From positions 88,149,036-88,213,035 of the forward strand of contig CM035441.1 in the NCBI GenBank assembly GCA_020310875.1: DNA of 64,000 nucleotides, read 5' to 3'. Shown here piece after piece: positions 45,030 through 56,915 of the stretch. Each line of letters begins with the position of its first letter. Within the stretch, counting starts at the first letter, position 1. The notes under the pieces were generated by a model, which ran no database searches, was not told the origin of the DNA, and was given only the letters and a program-made list of their open reading frames with translations. A program made the position numbers and the translations under genes. Origin of the DNA: Ceratopteris richardii (taxonomy: Eukaryota; Streptophyta; Polypodiopsida; Polypodiales; Pteridaceae).

Positions 45030-48000
45030 TGAAGCTAGAAACCACCTCTAAAGAGTGCTAGCTTGCTCCCATGTAGCACTATCCTCTGAACTATCTTTCC
45101 ACTTTACTAGTCACTCTTTATATAAGTGACTTCTTTTACGTTTTTCTCTAGTGTGTAGTATGCTCTCAGGCTCATGTGGAATAGATTGAACACTACTACC
45201 TCACTATCTAGAATGAGGTCGATAGATTCACCCAACCTTTTCTTAAGTTGGCTAACATGAAAAGCTAGATGGATCTTGCTATTCTCTCGAAGTTGGAGCT
45301 CGTAAGCCATCTTTCCTATTCTCTTAAGTATTGGGAAGGGTCCACAATACCTAAGAGATAGTTTTGGACAAGGTCCTATCTTCATGGTTTCAGACCTAGA
45401 TGGTACTCTAAGATAGACTTGCTCTCCTACCTCAAAGTTGATGTCTCTTTTTTGAGGGTCAACATAGGCTTTAGCCCTTTTGCAACTTGAACTTTCTCAT
45501 TCTGCAATCCTACTGCATAAGGAGCTCTTGGTGAAAACCCATACTTAAGCATAAATGGACCATGCCCAGTGGAAGAGTGCTTGGCACTATTATATACAAA
45601 CTCTACTACAGGTAAGTACTCTTCCCAATTAGTTTGCCTTTCATTTATAGATGATCAAAGCATATCCTCTAGGATTTGTTTAACCCTCTTTGTTTCCCAT
45701 CCGATTGAGGATGTTTGGCTGTATTTTGTGTCCAACCTTTTAAAGAATGCTCTCCAAAAGTGGCTAGTAAATTTCCTATCCCAATCCGAAACTATTTCTA
45801 ATGGTAGACCATATAGCCATTATAGTTTCTCTACAAATAGTCTAGCCAATTTAGGTGTCTTCACTGTAGTACATGTCAGAATAAACCTAGCCATTTTGGT
45901 TAACCTATCCACAATTACCCAAAGAGAGTCATGCCCTCTCTATGCCTTAGGTAATCCAACTATGAAGTCCATGGAAATAATCTCCCACTTCCCACTGGGA
46001 ATGTCCAATGGGTGGAGTAGTTCTCCAATTCTCAACCTCTCAACTTTATTGACCTTGCATTTAGTGCACTTAAGCACATACTCTAGGACATCTTTATGAA
46101 GTCCAAGCCAGTAAAAATGCTCTTCACAAGATGATAAGTCTTGTTAACACATGGGTATCCCGCACTAGGTGTGTCATGACACTCATACAGAATGTGCCAT
46201 CTCATCTCAAGGTCTCTAAGGACACACACCTTTCCCTTATATAATAGATATCCATCATGGACACTCCAATTCTTCCACTTGAATCCTTCTTGAGTACCTT
46301 TTGATACTCCATCCTGACTAGAAATCCCTGTATCACAATCCCCATTCTCTATGGCTTCCCAAACCTTAGAATATGCAGGCCTACATTTATCTTCAATGGA
46401 CTCAAGTAGATCACTAGTGATTTGAGTGAAACTCAATCCATTAAGCATAGGCATGCAGCTAAGTGAATCAACCACTACATTAAAGTTTCCCTTCCTATAC
46501 CTAAGATCATAATCAAACTCCTAAAGGGTCTCTGCCCATTAGGCATTACGGCCTTTAAGGTCTATTTGATTAGAGAGCCACTTAATGCTCTCTTGATCAA
46601 ACACTATCATGACTTTGAAACCATATAAGTAATGATACAACTTTCTTCAAAGCATGGGCAATTGCATACAACTTCTCATAGATGGAGTAATTCTTCTGAG
46701 TAGGTTCTAGTTTCTTAATCTAAAAAGCTATTGGTTGACCATCTTAAACTAAAACCGCTCCTATAGAAAAATCACTTGCGTTAGTCTTAACCACAAAGGG
46801 CTTATTGGGATCTGCTATATGAAAAAGTGGAGCTGTAGCAATTGTGAATTTTAATTTATCCATACTTTGCTTCTGTTCGTCTCTCCAATGAAAGGCTTTT
46901 CCTTTTCCTTTAAGTTGTTCCATCATCGGGATAACAATTTTGGCATAATTCTTAATGAATCTTCAATAGAATCTTGATAAACCTAGGAAGATCTACAGAT
47001 CTTTAAGGTTCCTAGGATGTGATCATTCCATGATAGCCCTTAATCTTTTAGGATACATCTTGATTCTATTTTGGGAGACTATATGCCCAAGGTATCTTAT
47101 CTCTGTTTTGAAAAATTCACACTTTGACTCCTTAGCAAAGATTTAATTTTCCCTTAAAACTTGGAATACTTTTCTGAAGTGTTCCAAGTGCTCTTGTTCT
47201 GATCTACTATAGATCTGAGTATCATCTAGGAAGTCTACTAAAAACTACCCTAGATAAGGCCGTAATACACTATTCATGAGATTCATGAAAGTGGCAAGGG
47301 CATTGGTGAGACCAAAAGACATCACCAAAAACTCATAGTGCCCATATCTAGTCCTGAATGGAGTTTTAGGGACATCCTCTACCCTAATCCTAATCTGATG
47401 ATACCTTGATCTAAGGTCAAGCTTGGTAAAATACCTAGCTCGATTTAACTGAAAATCATCCAATCCTTTAAGTCTGAGAATGATCTCCCTTTAGTGGGAT
47501 ATGTAGATTGATAAAGGCCTACCTCTTTGAGTGATCCTACCCCACTCATCCCAATTCCTCTCTTCCTCATTCTTAGGAAGAAACTATCTTTAAGAAAAGA
47601 GTTTTGAATTGAGCCTAGTCCATAGGGATACAAATTTCGTCCTTGATACTCATCCATAACTTATAAGCACATGGCCAAGCGAGAGACTTGCCTCTAGCAC
47701 ACGATAGTCAAGTGGGGTGCCCTTCGGTTGATGCAAGTCATTCCACTTTTGCAAAAAAGTGTAGACCGCATCCTTATTTCTCTCTTGATCATCCCCCGTA
47801 AAAGTAGGTAGCTTAAGCTCTTTCAGGAGGGGAGCTTCCCTAGAACTCTCTCCTTTATGTTTGTTATGAAAAGGGAAATCCTTCCTAACCATGTCTATCG
47901 GAAGATTAACCATTTCTCTTTCCTTTCTAGCTAGGAAAGTGGTGACATGTGTCTCAAGTGAGATCATCTGAGACTTAAGCTATTCAATGAGAGATGTCTC

Positions 48001-48260
48001 TCTCTCTCTCAATAAATATCTACCAATGTCTCTCTCTAGCCTAAGGGTCTGTTCCTTTAACTTTGTGAATTGTTTGTGTGTAACAAACTCATTGTAGAGT
48101 TCCACATAAGAATACTCTTCTTGAGGCTCTTTCCTTCTACCTTTTGTTCAATTTCTTGCTCAAGCTCTACCTCTTCCATCTTATGGTCGGGGTCCTGTAG
48201 TTGTTTTTCTCTAGGTGGAGAAGTGTGATCTAAAATTTTTTTACCCTTGGAATCCATATT
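45030..48260 (-). pseudogene. Gyp-2 gag-pol
   Basis: Decayed gag-pol of a chromovirus. Gag near 47970-47650 has LKLPTFTGDDQERNKDAVYTF and YRVLEASLS. Reverse transcriptase has [20 protein letters not shown]. RNase H has the ATAPLFHIADPNKPFVVKT block. The integrase zinc domain ends with WHILYECHDTPSAGYP (near 46200). The C-terminus has LSLRYCGPFPILKRIGKMAY and LHMSLRAYYT-type linker sequence before the chromodomain. The set would target insertion to chromatin carrying a histone mark, as known for chromoviruses. Many breaks. Confidence 0.8.
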
Positions 48261-49325
48261 TCACTCCCCTCGTTTAATAACTAGAGTGTGTAAAATGAAT
48301 GGAAGTAAACTTAATATGCAAAAAAGAGAGAAAAAGTAGTACTAGAGTACTCCCTTAATAGAAAGTAATGCTTCCTAAGTGGAATCAAAGAAATCTTTGA
48401 AGCATGAAGGGACTGATCAGCAATCCTCACCAGGTCTAAATGAAAATTCAAAATGTCCGGTGGGCCTCGGAGGTTCTAGGCACCAAATACCAATGAAAAG
48501 GATGCCAAAACCATATAACAATAGCCCCAAATAAGAAAAATGAGTCAAAATGAAGCATTTTTTTGTTTTCTCTAGCCTCATTAGTCCAAAGTAAGTGGTC
48601 CAACACCTATGCTTCAAAGCTATGAGGTTATTCCAAGTGAAAAAGGTTGATTCTAATGCCAAATGTTCATAAAACTAGGCTTGAAAGAGGATGCCTAGTG
48701 TGTGCTGAAGCACGACTGAGGGATTTTGGTTGGCCAAAACTTCCCCAAATCAATCAGCATCTTTTGTTGAGAAAAATTTAGGATGTATCTTTGTAACGTA
48801 ACAAAGATCCCTTGAATCCGATGTTGGAGCACAAAGCTATGAATTGGAGAAGGCGGATATGTCAAGGGTAGGAAGTGGAAAAGCAATTCTTCATGAGAGG
48901 GTGATTTTGGAGGATCAAAACTGAGTGCTCCAAGCTTTTTCACCTATTCCAATGACCAATACATCATATCGATAGCCCAATATACATATGTGTAGCTTCA
49001 TTTCCCTCCATCATGCTCCATACTCATGCTTATTCTTCTTGCAAATTGAGGAAAAAAACTCAAAAAAAATGAGTTCAAGTACCATTGTAATGGGCTCCCT
49101 TCACTTCCAACTGCACGAGTGCATGACAAAGAGGTTGATTATCCCTCATACTAGGCCTTCAACACAATGTTTAGGTATATAGAAAGCACCCAAGCCTTAG
49201 TTCATTCATCCAAGAGGAGAAGAAGAGGAGAGGAGAGGCTCTCCCTCTCTCTTCGTGAGCGTGAGCTCTACATAGCTTGTCCGTGCATGTGGGCGGCATT
49301 ATGTGAATGTTGCTTGTGATCTTCA
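48261..49325 (-). other. Gyp-2 leader
   Basis: About 1.1 kb between the gag start and the primer site, without a domain I recognise; short open frames here look like chance. Confidence 0.45.
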
Positions 49326-49342
49326 CCGACTCCGATACCAAC

Positions 49343-49535
49343 TGTGGAATGTCAATTCTCCAATGAATCCCCTTATTTTTTAGGGCTGCTTTGCATAGAT
49401 CCCTAGGTGGGAAGAAGATACTGAATTTTCTGAATCCATGAAACTCACACACATAGATTGCTACTTGCATAGCCTCGCACCCATGTACCTCTTCCATTTA
49501 GTTCTCTCTCTCTCTCTCATACATATGAGTGACCA
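49343..49535 (-). repeat. Gyp-2 5' LTR, partial
   Basis: Begins TGTGGAATGTCAATT beside the primer site and aligns to 44596-44785. Similarity ends near 49535, where the Cop-7 terminal region begins. Confidence 0.78.
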
Positions 49536-50424
49536 AACGGTGTTCGATTTTAGATCTACCTCGATTGGCCAGAACTTTAGGTCATAGAATTACTTTATTA
49601 CATTCTTGCTCCCTTGGAAAAAATTTCTTTCTAAAAAATAAATCTATATAAATACTGTAGACAACCCGCAAGCATCATGTTATAAAAATTTAAGAACATG
49701 CCTCATCTATGCATAAATAGAAAACCTTCGCTCTTTAAGCCAAAATTATGTCCCTATACTACAAATTTGATGCCTAGCATCGACTTGCTACATAAAAGTG
49801 GACTTTTCAGCAGGAATTCGATGTCCAACATTGACTTCCCACATAAAACCTCATATTTTCAAGCATGAAATCATCAGGTGAATCATATGTATAGAAAATA
49901 AGGAGTTTTGAACTACAACTCGATGTCAGGCATTGAATTGATCCAACAACCTCCTATTTTGAAAAACTTTACAGCAGTAGTTTAGGCATATAGATAAAAC
50001 AATGACTTATCATCTCAGTCTCCATGCCATGCATCCACTTCCTTGGGAAATTTGAACTTTTGAGATCATTACATAGTAGAAAAATTCTTGAGATGGAAGA
50101 GAGAGTCTCATACATGGAACTTTAATTAGTTCTTCTCATAGCTATGAGAAACTCAAAAATTTACAAGTGCTTTCTTACTCAGAGAAGCCTGACTATTTCT
50201 AGATCTCAACCTCTCATTCTCACATTCTCATGGTGTCTGTTGATAGAAACTAACTTATATAGATTTTCTCAATCTCGTGACTTTAGAAAATTCTACAACT
50301 AAAGTTAAGTCTAACTTTACAAATATAGTACATGTGTAAAATTGTCCCTTCACATAGGCATATGTTTTTCTTCTTAGACTCTCACCTTCAACTTTATGTC
50401 CAATTTGTGATTGATTCTTCAATA
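49536..50424 (-). repeat. LTR-like 3' end of Cop-7
   Basis: Follows the polypurine tract of the Cop-7 3' half. It has no similarity to the Cop-3 LTR. It contains three diverged copies of a short motif (GATGYCNRRCATYGA-like on the plus strand, near 49770, 49830 and 49920). The LTR call rests on position only; no second copy is seen. Confidence 0.45.
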
Positions 50425-51002
50425 GATCTCCCTCAATCACTAATTGAGATGCTTTGTTTCTTCATATCATCTTCTTTTCTTTTTACTCCTGCCATGCTTT
50501 TGAATATGCCGTTCTTCACACCGTCCAAGCTCTTTGTCATTATATCTGTTATCTAATCCTTTGTAGAAATGTATTCCACTTCAATTTCTTTCTCCATTAC
50601 CTTTTCTCTCGAGAAATGATATTGTATCTCTATATGTTTTGTTCTTACATGAAATACCTTGGAAGAGAAATAAGAAGAGAATGTTTCCCAAGTCTCTTGG
50701 GATGTCTTACAGTTCCTAATATGTGGAAGAAGAAAATCAGAGATTGAGTTAAGTAAGTAGGCCCTTGCTAATGCATCCTTGGCACACCATGTGTTGAGTC
50801 TTTCATGTTCTTCTCTTGTAGGTTATCCATTGCTTCTGAATATGGGCATCTCATCATCTCCTTGGATGTATCCATAGAGACTCCTTCCTTGTAAGTATGT
50901 CTTCATCCTTAAAGACCATGCTTGATAGTTGTTCCTATCCAATTTATCAATGAAAGAAGGAAAACCATCTCCCATTTTACCTTAGCTTTTCTCTGATACC
51001 AC

Positions 51003-52057
51003 TATTGGGATAGATGGATGGATACTCCAAATAATGAGTAGGTACTGCCAAATCCTACTTAGTACCAGCCCTTTATGACTTCAGAGTTGATATGTGGGCC
51101 CTCTTAGCTTTCCAATGACACCATAAAAGTGCCTATGTACTTTGGAAATGATGTATGAAAAGGTCGAATCAAAACAAACTACTTCCAAATAGAAGACTTA
51201 ATGAAAACCTTCTATTTTTTATCATACACCTGCTGCTTGTAATGCTCAGTGCTACCACTAGAGTAGGAACTGGAAAACTTCCTTTTAGAAGTATCTAACT
51301 AGCTTATCAAGCTAATGATCCAAGTGGAATCACTTGAAATTATACATTATACATACAACAATCACTTTAGCAAATAAATCATTACCCCTGATTTTTTAGG
51401 ACCTCTGTAGAGTTTGACCAGTGGATGCTTCGATGCGCTTTTCTCCATATTTGCTAAATGTATTTGCTTCAAAATTTGTCAGCATGTAGATAACTTTGAG
51501 CTGATTCAAAGAAACTATAGATCATTGAAATTGGTTGAGAAATGACTAAGATATGATCAGCACAAGTTGACAGTTAAAGATGACTATAACAGAGAGATCA
51601 TAGATGAACAATGTAGATGTATTGTATGAATGAACAATATTGTACAGGGTGAGAGGCTTGATAATCATAGCTTGATGATAGGGATTAGTGTAGGCTAGAG
51701 TGTAGGCCTTACACACATACAAAGTGGCAATGGAGAGTTCAGATGAATGAAGCTACTAACTGTGACTTTTCAAGCAACTTTATATAAGTGTTGTATTGAA
51801 ATTTGAATTTGAATTCAGCTTTTGGCTCTCTCTAAAAGTGATCCTTCATTCTAGTAGATATTCCCTCAATGAAGTAGTTACTTTTCTAACTAACAATTCC
51901 TTGACTTTTTGGTAGGTGATTACAAATATTCTCAAGTAAAAAAGAAATGACTTTTACAAAGGTAAAAAGATAAATTCCCACTAGCAATGGTTCTCATGGA
52001 ACTTCATGTCTTTATGATCCTCAAGCCAAATGTGTAGGCTTGTGATTTGCACCAACA
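51003..52057 (-). repeat. Cop-7 5' LTR (Cop-3 family)
   Basis: 1,055 bp on the minus strand from TGTTGGTGCAAATC to ATCCCAATA, colinear with the Cop-3 LTR 3943-4998. The TATA and GGATCACTTTTAGAG motifs are retained. Confidence 0.93.
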
Positions 52058-53640
52058 ATTGCAAGATGGATGTTGTTCCTTCCTTTCCTTTACTGAAGAT
52101 GTATAATCTTTCATGAATGCCTAAATAAAGAGCATTTAAACATTACTATGATTCATCTTCACAACCATGCATATGCCTTAAGCTATGCATCATGCAATGG
52201 AGATATGAGAAAACAAGAAAGGAAGAGTAAAGGAATCTTCTCTATGATGAGCCAATGATCCATTGGCTCTTCATGTTGTAGGAGACGATGTGCATCGAGC
52301 CTTCCATGTTGTCCTTGATGCCATGGTATGAGCTTGCATCTCCTTCACTTGTCCTCTCTTCTCTCTTACAAAGCAATAATAGTGTTTCCTCTCAACATTG
52401 GGGCATAATAAATGTTACAAGAGCACAAACATGTGCATAGATAAGTATCCCTAAGGCACCTACATGTGTCAATATACATATATCAAATTTCCTAAGGCAC
52501 ATCATTTGTGACATATAAAACCATAAAATCCTAAGTAGGAATTTCCTACTTTTACAAGCTTAAAAGATGGATGTTGAGAATGAATTCTCTGTGAAGACCT
52601 ACTAAATCTCTTTGGACTCTAGTGATCTTTGTATCATTCAAAAGCTTTTTAACCAAGATTTCCAACAAGCTGAAAAGAATTGTAATTTCACACTCCAGAA
52701 AAGAGCAGCACACATCCAAAGTTCACTAGATCCTAGGTTTTCATTGGCTGGAAAAAAGACAACTAAAACATGCAAGACGGTATGTTTGATCCCTCCCAAA
52801 AGGTATCATTTGTTGTAAAAAATTGATGATTTTTGTTTTTTTGTGTTTTTTTGGAGTATTATCTATAGAAATATTGATTCAAAAGGGAAAATCTATCTCC
52901 AAGTTCACTTTGGAGAGCATCCAAAGTAGGCACTCCAAACATGTTTCCAACTAGCGAAAACCTAGCAGCTAGTCAACTTCGGACATGTGATGCTCTTCCC
53001 CCGAGTGTCTCGTTTCAATGATTTTTAGCATTTTGAAAAGCTCATTCTAAATATCATTAGAATCCAAGGAGTTTTAGTAGGTATGAACATAAGATTTGCT
53101 CTCAAGAGCTATCTTTAAGCTTGTAAAAGTAGGAAATTCCTGCTTAGCATTATAATTTTGTATATGTCACACATGATGTGCCTTAGGAAATTCGATATAT
53201 GTATATGGGCACATGTAGGTGCCTTATATATATTTATATATGCACATGTTTGTGCTCTTATAACAATTATTATGCCCGAATGTTAAGGGGAAACATCATA
53301 TTTGCTCTATATGAAAGAAAGAGGACAGGTGGAGCAGATGCAAATGCCTCTCAATGCATCAAGGACTCTAAGAGATGAAAAGCTCAATGCCCATCATCTC
53401 CTACAACATTATAAGCCAATGGATTGCTAGCACATCATAGGGAATTTCCTTTTACTCTTTCTTTCTTGTTTTCTCATATTTTGATTACATGATGCATAGT
53501 TTAGGCATATGCATGGTTGTGAAGATGAATCGTAGGAATGTTTAAATTCTATTTCTTTATGCATTCATGAAAGATTATACATTTTTAGTTAAGGAAAGGA
53601 AGGAACAACATGCATATCTAGTTCCATGCATCTTGCAATG
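52058..53640. repeat. Long imperfect inverted repeat, about 700-bp arms
   Basis: 52058 to about 52754 is the reverse complement of about 52945-53640 at roughly 80-88% identity, with a central spacer of about 190 bp. Matching landmarks are ATTGCAAGATG (left end), ACCATGCATATGCC, GAGAAAACAAGAAA, GTTGTAGGAGA, GGAATTTCCTACTTTTAC and ACCTACTAAA. The left arm also holds a perfect 9-bp hairpin GAGCCAATG/CATTGGCTC (52249-52269). Its outer left end coincides with the Cop-7 LTR. The arms may be two opposed copies of a Lard-type leader, or a foldback element; I see no transposase. Confidence 0.85.
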
Positions 53641-55110
53641 TTATCCATGGTATGCTAATTTAAGGAATAAAGAAGAAGTAGCATACACAGTTATTAAGTA
53701 GAGGGATATAATTCAATATCCAAAAGTTTAGTTTTGGGATATAATCCTCTCCATTTCCGCTTGAGAGAAGATCATTGAATCTTCATTAGAGTCTCATGGA
53801 TTATTTCATGGAGACCAAGGGGCACATATGATAGGAGTCCAAAGAGTGAGCAGGTTAGCTCTATAGTTAGTGAAGGGAAGGAACCTCCAAAGAGTTTCTC
53901 TTACTATTGGAGACTATGGGGTGTGGATGAAAATGCCCACATTGAGTCATATTTTGATTTCTTAGAAGACAATGTAATCACTTTCCATTAGAGCTAGCTA
54001 TTTTGGATGACATAGCCTAGATGGAGATCACTTAGAGTGCTTAGCATCCCTTATGGGTTTCATAAGGATCATTGATATATGTTCACATGACTCATTTACA
54101 TCTTAGTGTTGACCTTAGCTCACTTATGAGCAATGGATTCCTCTTAGAGAGGAAGCTAGTTAGGATGCCATATAATACGAGAATCTACTAAGAACTAGCT
54201 CACCTTGGTAGATTGATGATCTTAGAATCATATAAACCAAGCTAGTCTAGTTAGACCACATGGGATTCATGAGAATCCATTAGAAAGGATATATAAGAGT
54301 TCCATCTCTATGATAGGAACTAGGTATATAACATGTTTAGGGATTTTATGCTTTGTCATGTATATACATAGAAAAGGTAACTTAGTAGTCATTGGATCCC
54401 TCCACATAATTCTTATGGATTTATACCATAGGATTGCTAAGAGGAAGGAAACATACTTTCATTATTAGGAACGTGCAAAAGTAATCCTATAGGTTATAGG
54501 AAGTTGCATAGAGGATTAAGGGAGATACTTTTATGATGGTCTTGAATATACTGAAGGTTTACTTAGCTTCAAAAGAGTCTCACAATATGATTAGGAAATT
54601 ACAAGGTTTCATGAGGAATACCCAAAGATTGACTAGTTTCACTCATGCACATCACTTGAGTACGTAGAGCAGCATTTTTGCTACACCACTAAGGAAACCA
54701 ATTGGATGGGATCAGGAAGATAGGTTTCTTTCGAGAGCATCGATCAGTGCTAATGTGATTTGAGTGATGGTTAGGAAGGCCATAGTCTTGGCACTAGCTG
54801 TATGATTAGAGCATAGATCCCTCAATGATGAATATTTGGGGTACACAATACATATACGTATGTTGGGATCTAGAGAGAGCTATTTAGACTCAGTCTTGGT
54901 ACCTAAGAAAAAGTTAGTTTTAAATAGAAAGGGATATCCATTGTCACATGTCTTTATGAGGAGAAGCCAGTATGAGAGTCCAAACATTTTTTATGAGGTC
55001 TACATGAGACCAACAATAGTTCTAGATGATCTATGTGAGTCTAATCAAAAGGCTAGCCAAGGTGTATACTTTAGTCACATGGGAATTCCAGAGGTATGAC
55101 AGTTCTAAAG
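53641..55110 (+). mobile_element. Lard-3: fragment of a Lard-2-like element
   Basis: Plus-strand fragment clearly matching the reverse complement of Lard-2 interior. 54540-54960 corresponds to about 28880-28495, sharing for example GAATACCCAAAGA, CCAATTGGATGGGATCA (with small changes), GTGATGGTTAGGAAGGCC and TCTTGGTACCTA. Consecutive short perfect hairpins recur: CCTTATG/CATAAGG (54049-54067), TTCCTCT/AGAGGAA (54138-54154), GGATTC/GAATCC (54263-54278), GTTCC/GGAAC (54299-54320) and CCTATA/TATAGG (54486-54500). An 87-codon frame at 54836-55099 has no recognisable domain. No LTRs are identified. Confidence 0.75.
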
Positions 55111-55359
55111 TAAACCAATACAAAATCATGATGACTTTTCCAAGATTTCGGAGGTACGACAGTTTGGTAGTAAACCAATCTAGAATTGTGGTAATATGTT
55201 AGGTGGAAGTTCGATATGTTGGGAGTTCGACCCCGCATAATCAGAATTATGATAACCAGTCTGATGCGAGTTCAGTAGAAGTCCGGTCTGGTGGAAGTCC
55301 GATATGATGGGTGTTTGATCCAGAGGTTTATTGAATTTGGTGATTATGTAATTTAGGTT
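55111..55359. other. Unassigned, with short direct repeats
   Basis: Contains repeated GGAGGTAYGACAGTT (55089 and 55150 areas) with AGTAAACCAAT, and repeated TGGAAGT(T/C)CGATATG (near 55204 and 55295). It may be the continuation of Lard-3. No gene. Confidence 0.4.
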
Positions 55360-56485
55360 GTTCCGAAATTACTGGTGATCTTGATACTTATGCCTAAAAC
55401 ATAGAATCAGGTGGTCATGGAGATCATACCTAAATCATAGGTTAGACAAGAGAAATCACTATGGAGAAATTACGGATACACATATTACAAAGCCTTTCAT
55501 CTAGAATTAGTCCATATCGCCATTGAAGCTCCATTGTGGGAGTGCACGGGTGGACACTAACATCATTTTACATTACTACTTGCATTTAGAGAATCCGAGT
55601 TCTCTGTCTCTCTATTTTTGTACAGTTATTATTAGTATGTTCTAGTTCTCATTACTCTACCTAACGATCAAATTCAGCTGCATTTTCTAGATCCTTATAT
55701 TTTTTTAACATGATATCAAATCTTAGGAGGTTTTGAGCATCGCATAAACAAAAATGCAGTAGTCCTCTAACAACTAAAGAGAGAAAATGTCAAACAATGT
55801 GTCTTCATCTATTGTTGGGAATCTGGTTCATCAACAGGAGCATGCGGAACACAAACCAGAGCAGTAATAATAATTATGAATCTGGCCACCAACATTCACA
55901 TAAGGTAAACTAGATGGTACTAATTACACCTTGTGGAAGTTTAAAATCACTTCTATCCTTGACTCCTATGAACTGCTCGAGGTTGTACTTGGGACTGTCT
56001 CTGAGCCCCAAGAAACACCTGAATTAAATAATCCCGATCGGATGATTCCTTCCAATGATGATCTTTTACATGCTTGGAAGCGAAGGAATGTGGATGCACT
56101 CTGTACTCTAGTGATGAGTAATTTTGACAGTGCCGTGACTCTTATTCAACACATCACAAAGGCGTGTGAGGCTTCGAACATATTGAGAAATCAATATGAA
56201 ACTCGAAATTAGACACAGATTCAAAACTTGGAGAATCAACTAGCAGTAGAAAGGTCTATTGATGGGGAGACTACTGAAGTGTTTATCACTCACATAAAGA
56301 ATCTACGAGATCAAATGGTAGGAGAAGGTGTACCAAATTCAAGTGAGGAGCTAGCTCGATGTTGTCTCTGAATTTGTCCATCGACGTTGTCTCTGAATTT
56401 GTCCACCAAAGTTTGATGGTCTGGTAATTGGCCTTAATATTCAAATCAGCTCACAACCCTTAAAATTTGAAGAATTGAGTGCTGT
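55360..56485 (+). mobile_element. Cop-8: copia 5' end and gag
   Basis: Plus-strand copia start. A candidate LTR 55360-55710 (TGTTCCG to TTTAACA) is followed by a primer-site-like TGATATCAAATCTT at 55711 and a gag start near 55787. The gag shows YTLWKFKITSILDSYELLEVV, LHAWKRRNVDALCTLV and VFITHIKNLRDQM, the typical copia gag order. It ends where TRG-1 is inserted; no pol is visible. Broken fossil. The LTR start is uncertain because there is no partner. Confidence 0.72.
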
Positions 56486-56915
56486 TGTCGTAGAGATTTC
56501 ATCTTCACAATACTCTGGAACCAAAACCATTAAAGGGTGAACTTTGTGAATTCAGTCATGAAGTACAAATACTACAAAAACAATTCCGATTGATCCATAT
56601 ATTCCAGATGAACTTGAAACGATAATGTGTGAACGAAGATTTCTATCCTGCTTTATAAATACCCATGGGAGTATTTGTATATCCATCTGAACCTTGAACC
56701 CTAAAACTTTATGTTGTGAACCCAGATAAATCCATGTTCCATGTGAACCTAAACTTTACAGTGTGAAACCATTAATTCAAATTCAAAAGAAACAAAACAA
56801 TATAAAAAAAACCAAACAAAACAGAACGTAAAACATAAAACAAAAACGTAAAGCGAAGCAAAATTAAACGCTTTAATATCTTATCGTTTTCTTAATCGCA
56901 AGCGTAGCTTTTGGC

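Larger units (their letters stand above)
44596..49535 (-). mobile_element. Gyp-2: chromodomain Ty3/gypsy element
   Basis: Minus-strand gypsy element. The left LTR is 44596-44890, with a polypurine tract beside it (complement of TTTCCTTCCCCTTAATAA). The right LTR (49343-49535) is partial, and the Met-type primer site (TTGGTATCGGAGTCGG on the minus strand) is at 49326-49341. Parts in minus order are gag (48257 to about 47650), reverse transcriptase (about 47465-46940, [14 protein letters not shown]), RNase H (46926 to about 46500), integrase (about 46475-45390) and a C-terminal region (45385 to about 45030). That region ends in a chromodomain-like WKDSSEDSATWEQAS, which marks a chromovirus. Inserted into the integrase of Gyp-1. 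Old and broken, more than ten breaks. Confidence 0.86.
49536..52057 (-). mobile_element. Cop-7: mosaic copia element
   Basis: Minus-strand copia fossil made of two lineages. Its 5' half (52057 to about 50659) is Cop-3-like, with LTR 51003-52057, primer site near 50991-51001, gag start at 50975 and gag to about 50659. Its 3' half is an RNase H end (about 50657-50437) with TKHIEIQYHF and MTKSLDGVKN. That half resembles Cop-4, not Cop-3, and is followed by a polypurine tract (about 50425-50436) and an LTR-like region (50424-49536). The gag here is uninterrupted at the site where Lard-1 sits in Cop-3. Broken; few parts of pol remain. Confidence 0.78.

Noticed and set aside
45569-46099. 176-codon plus-strand frame
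   Set aside because: Shadow of the minus-strand Gyp-2 integrase.
52612-52818. 68-codon frame in the inverted-repeat region
   Set aside because: No known motif, and it crosses from one arm into the spacer; the counterpart in the other arm is not open.
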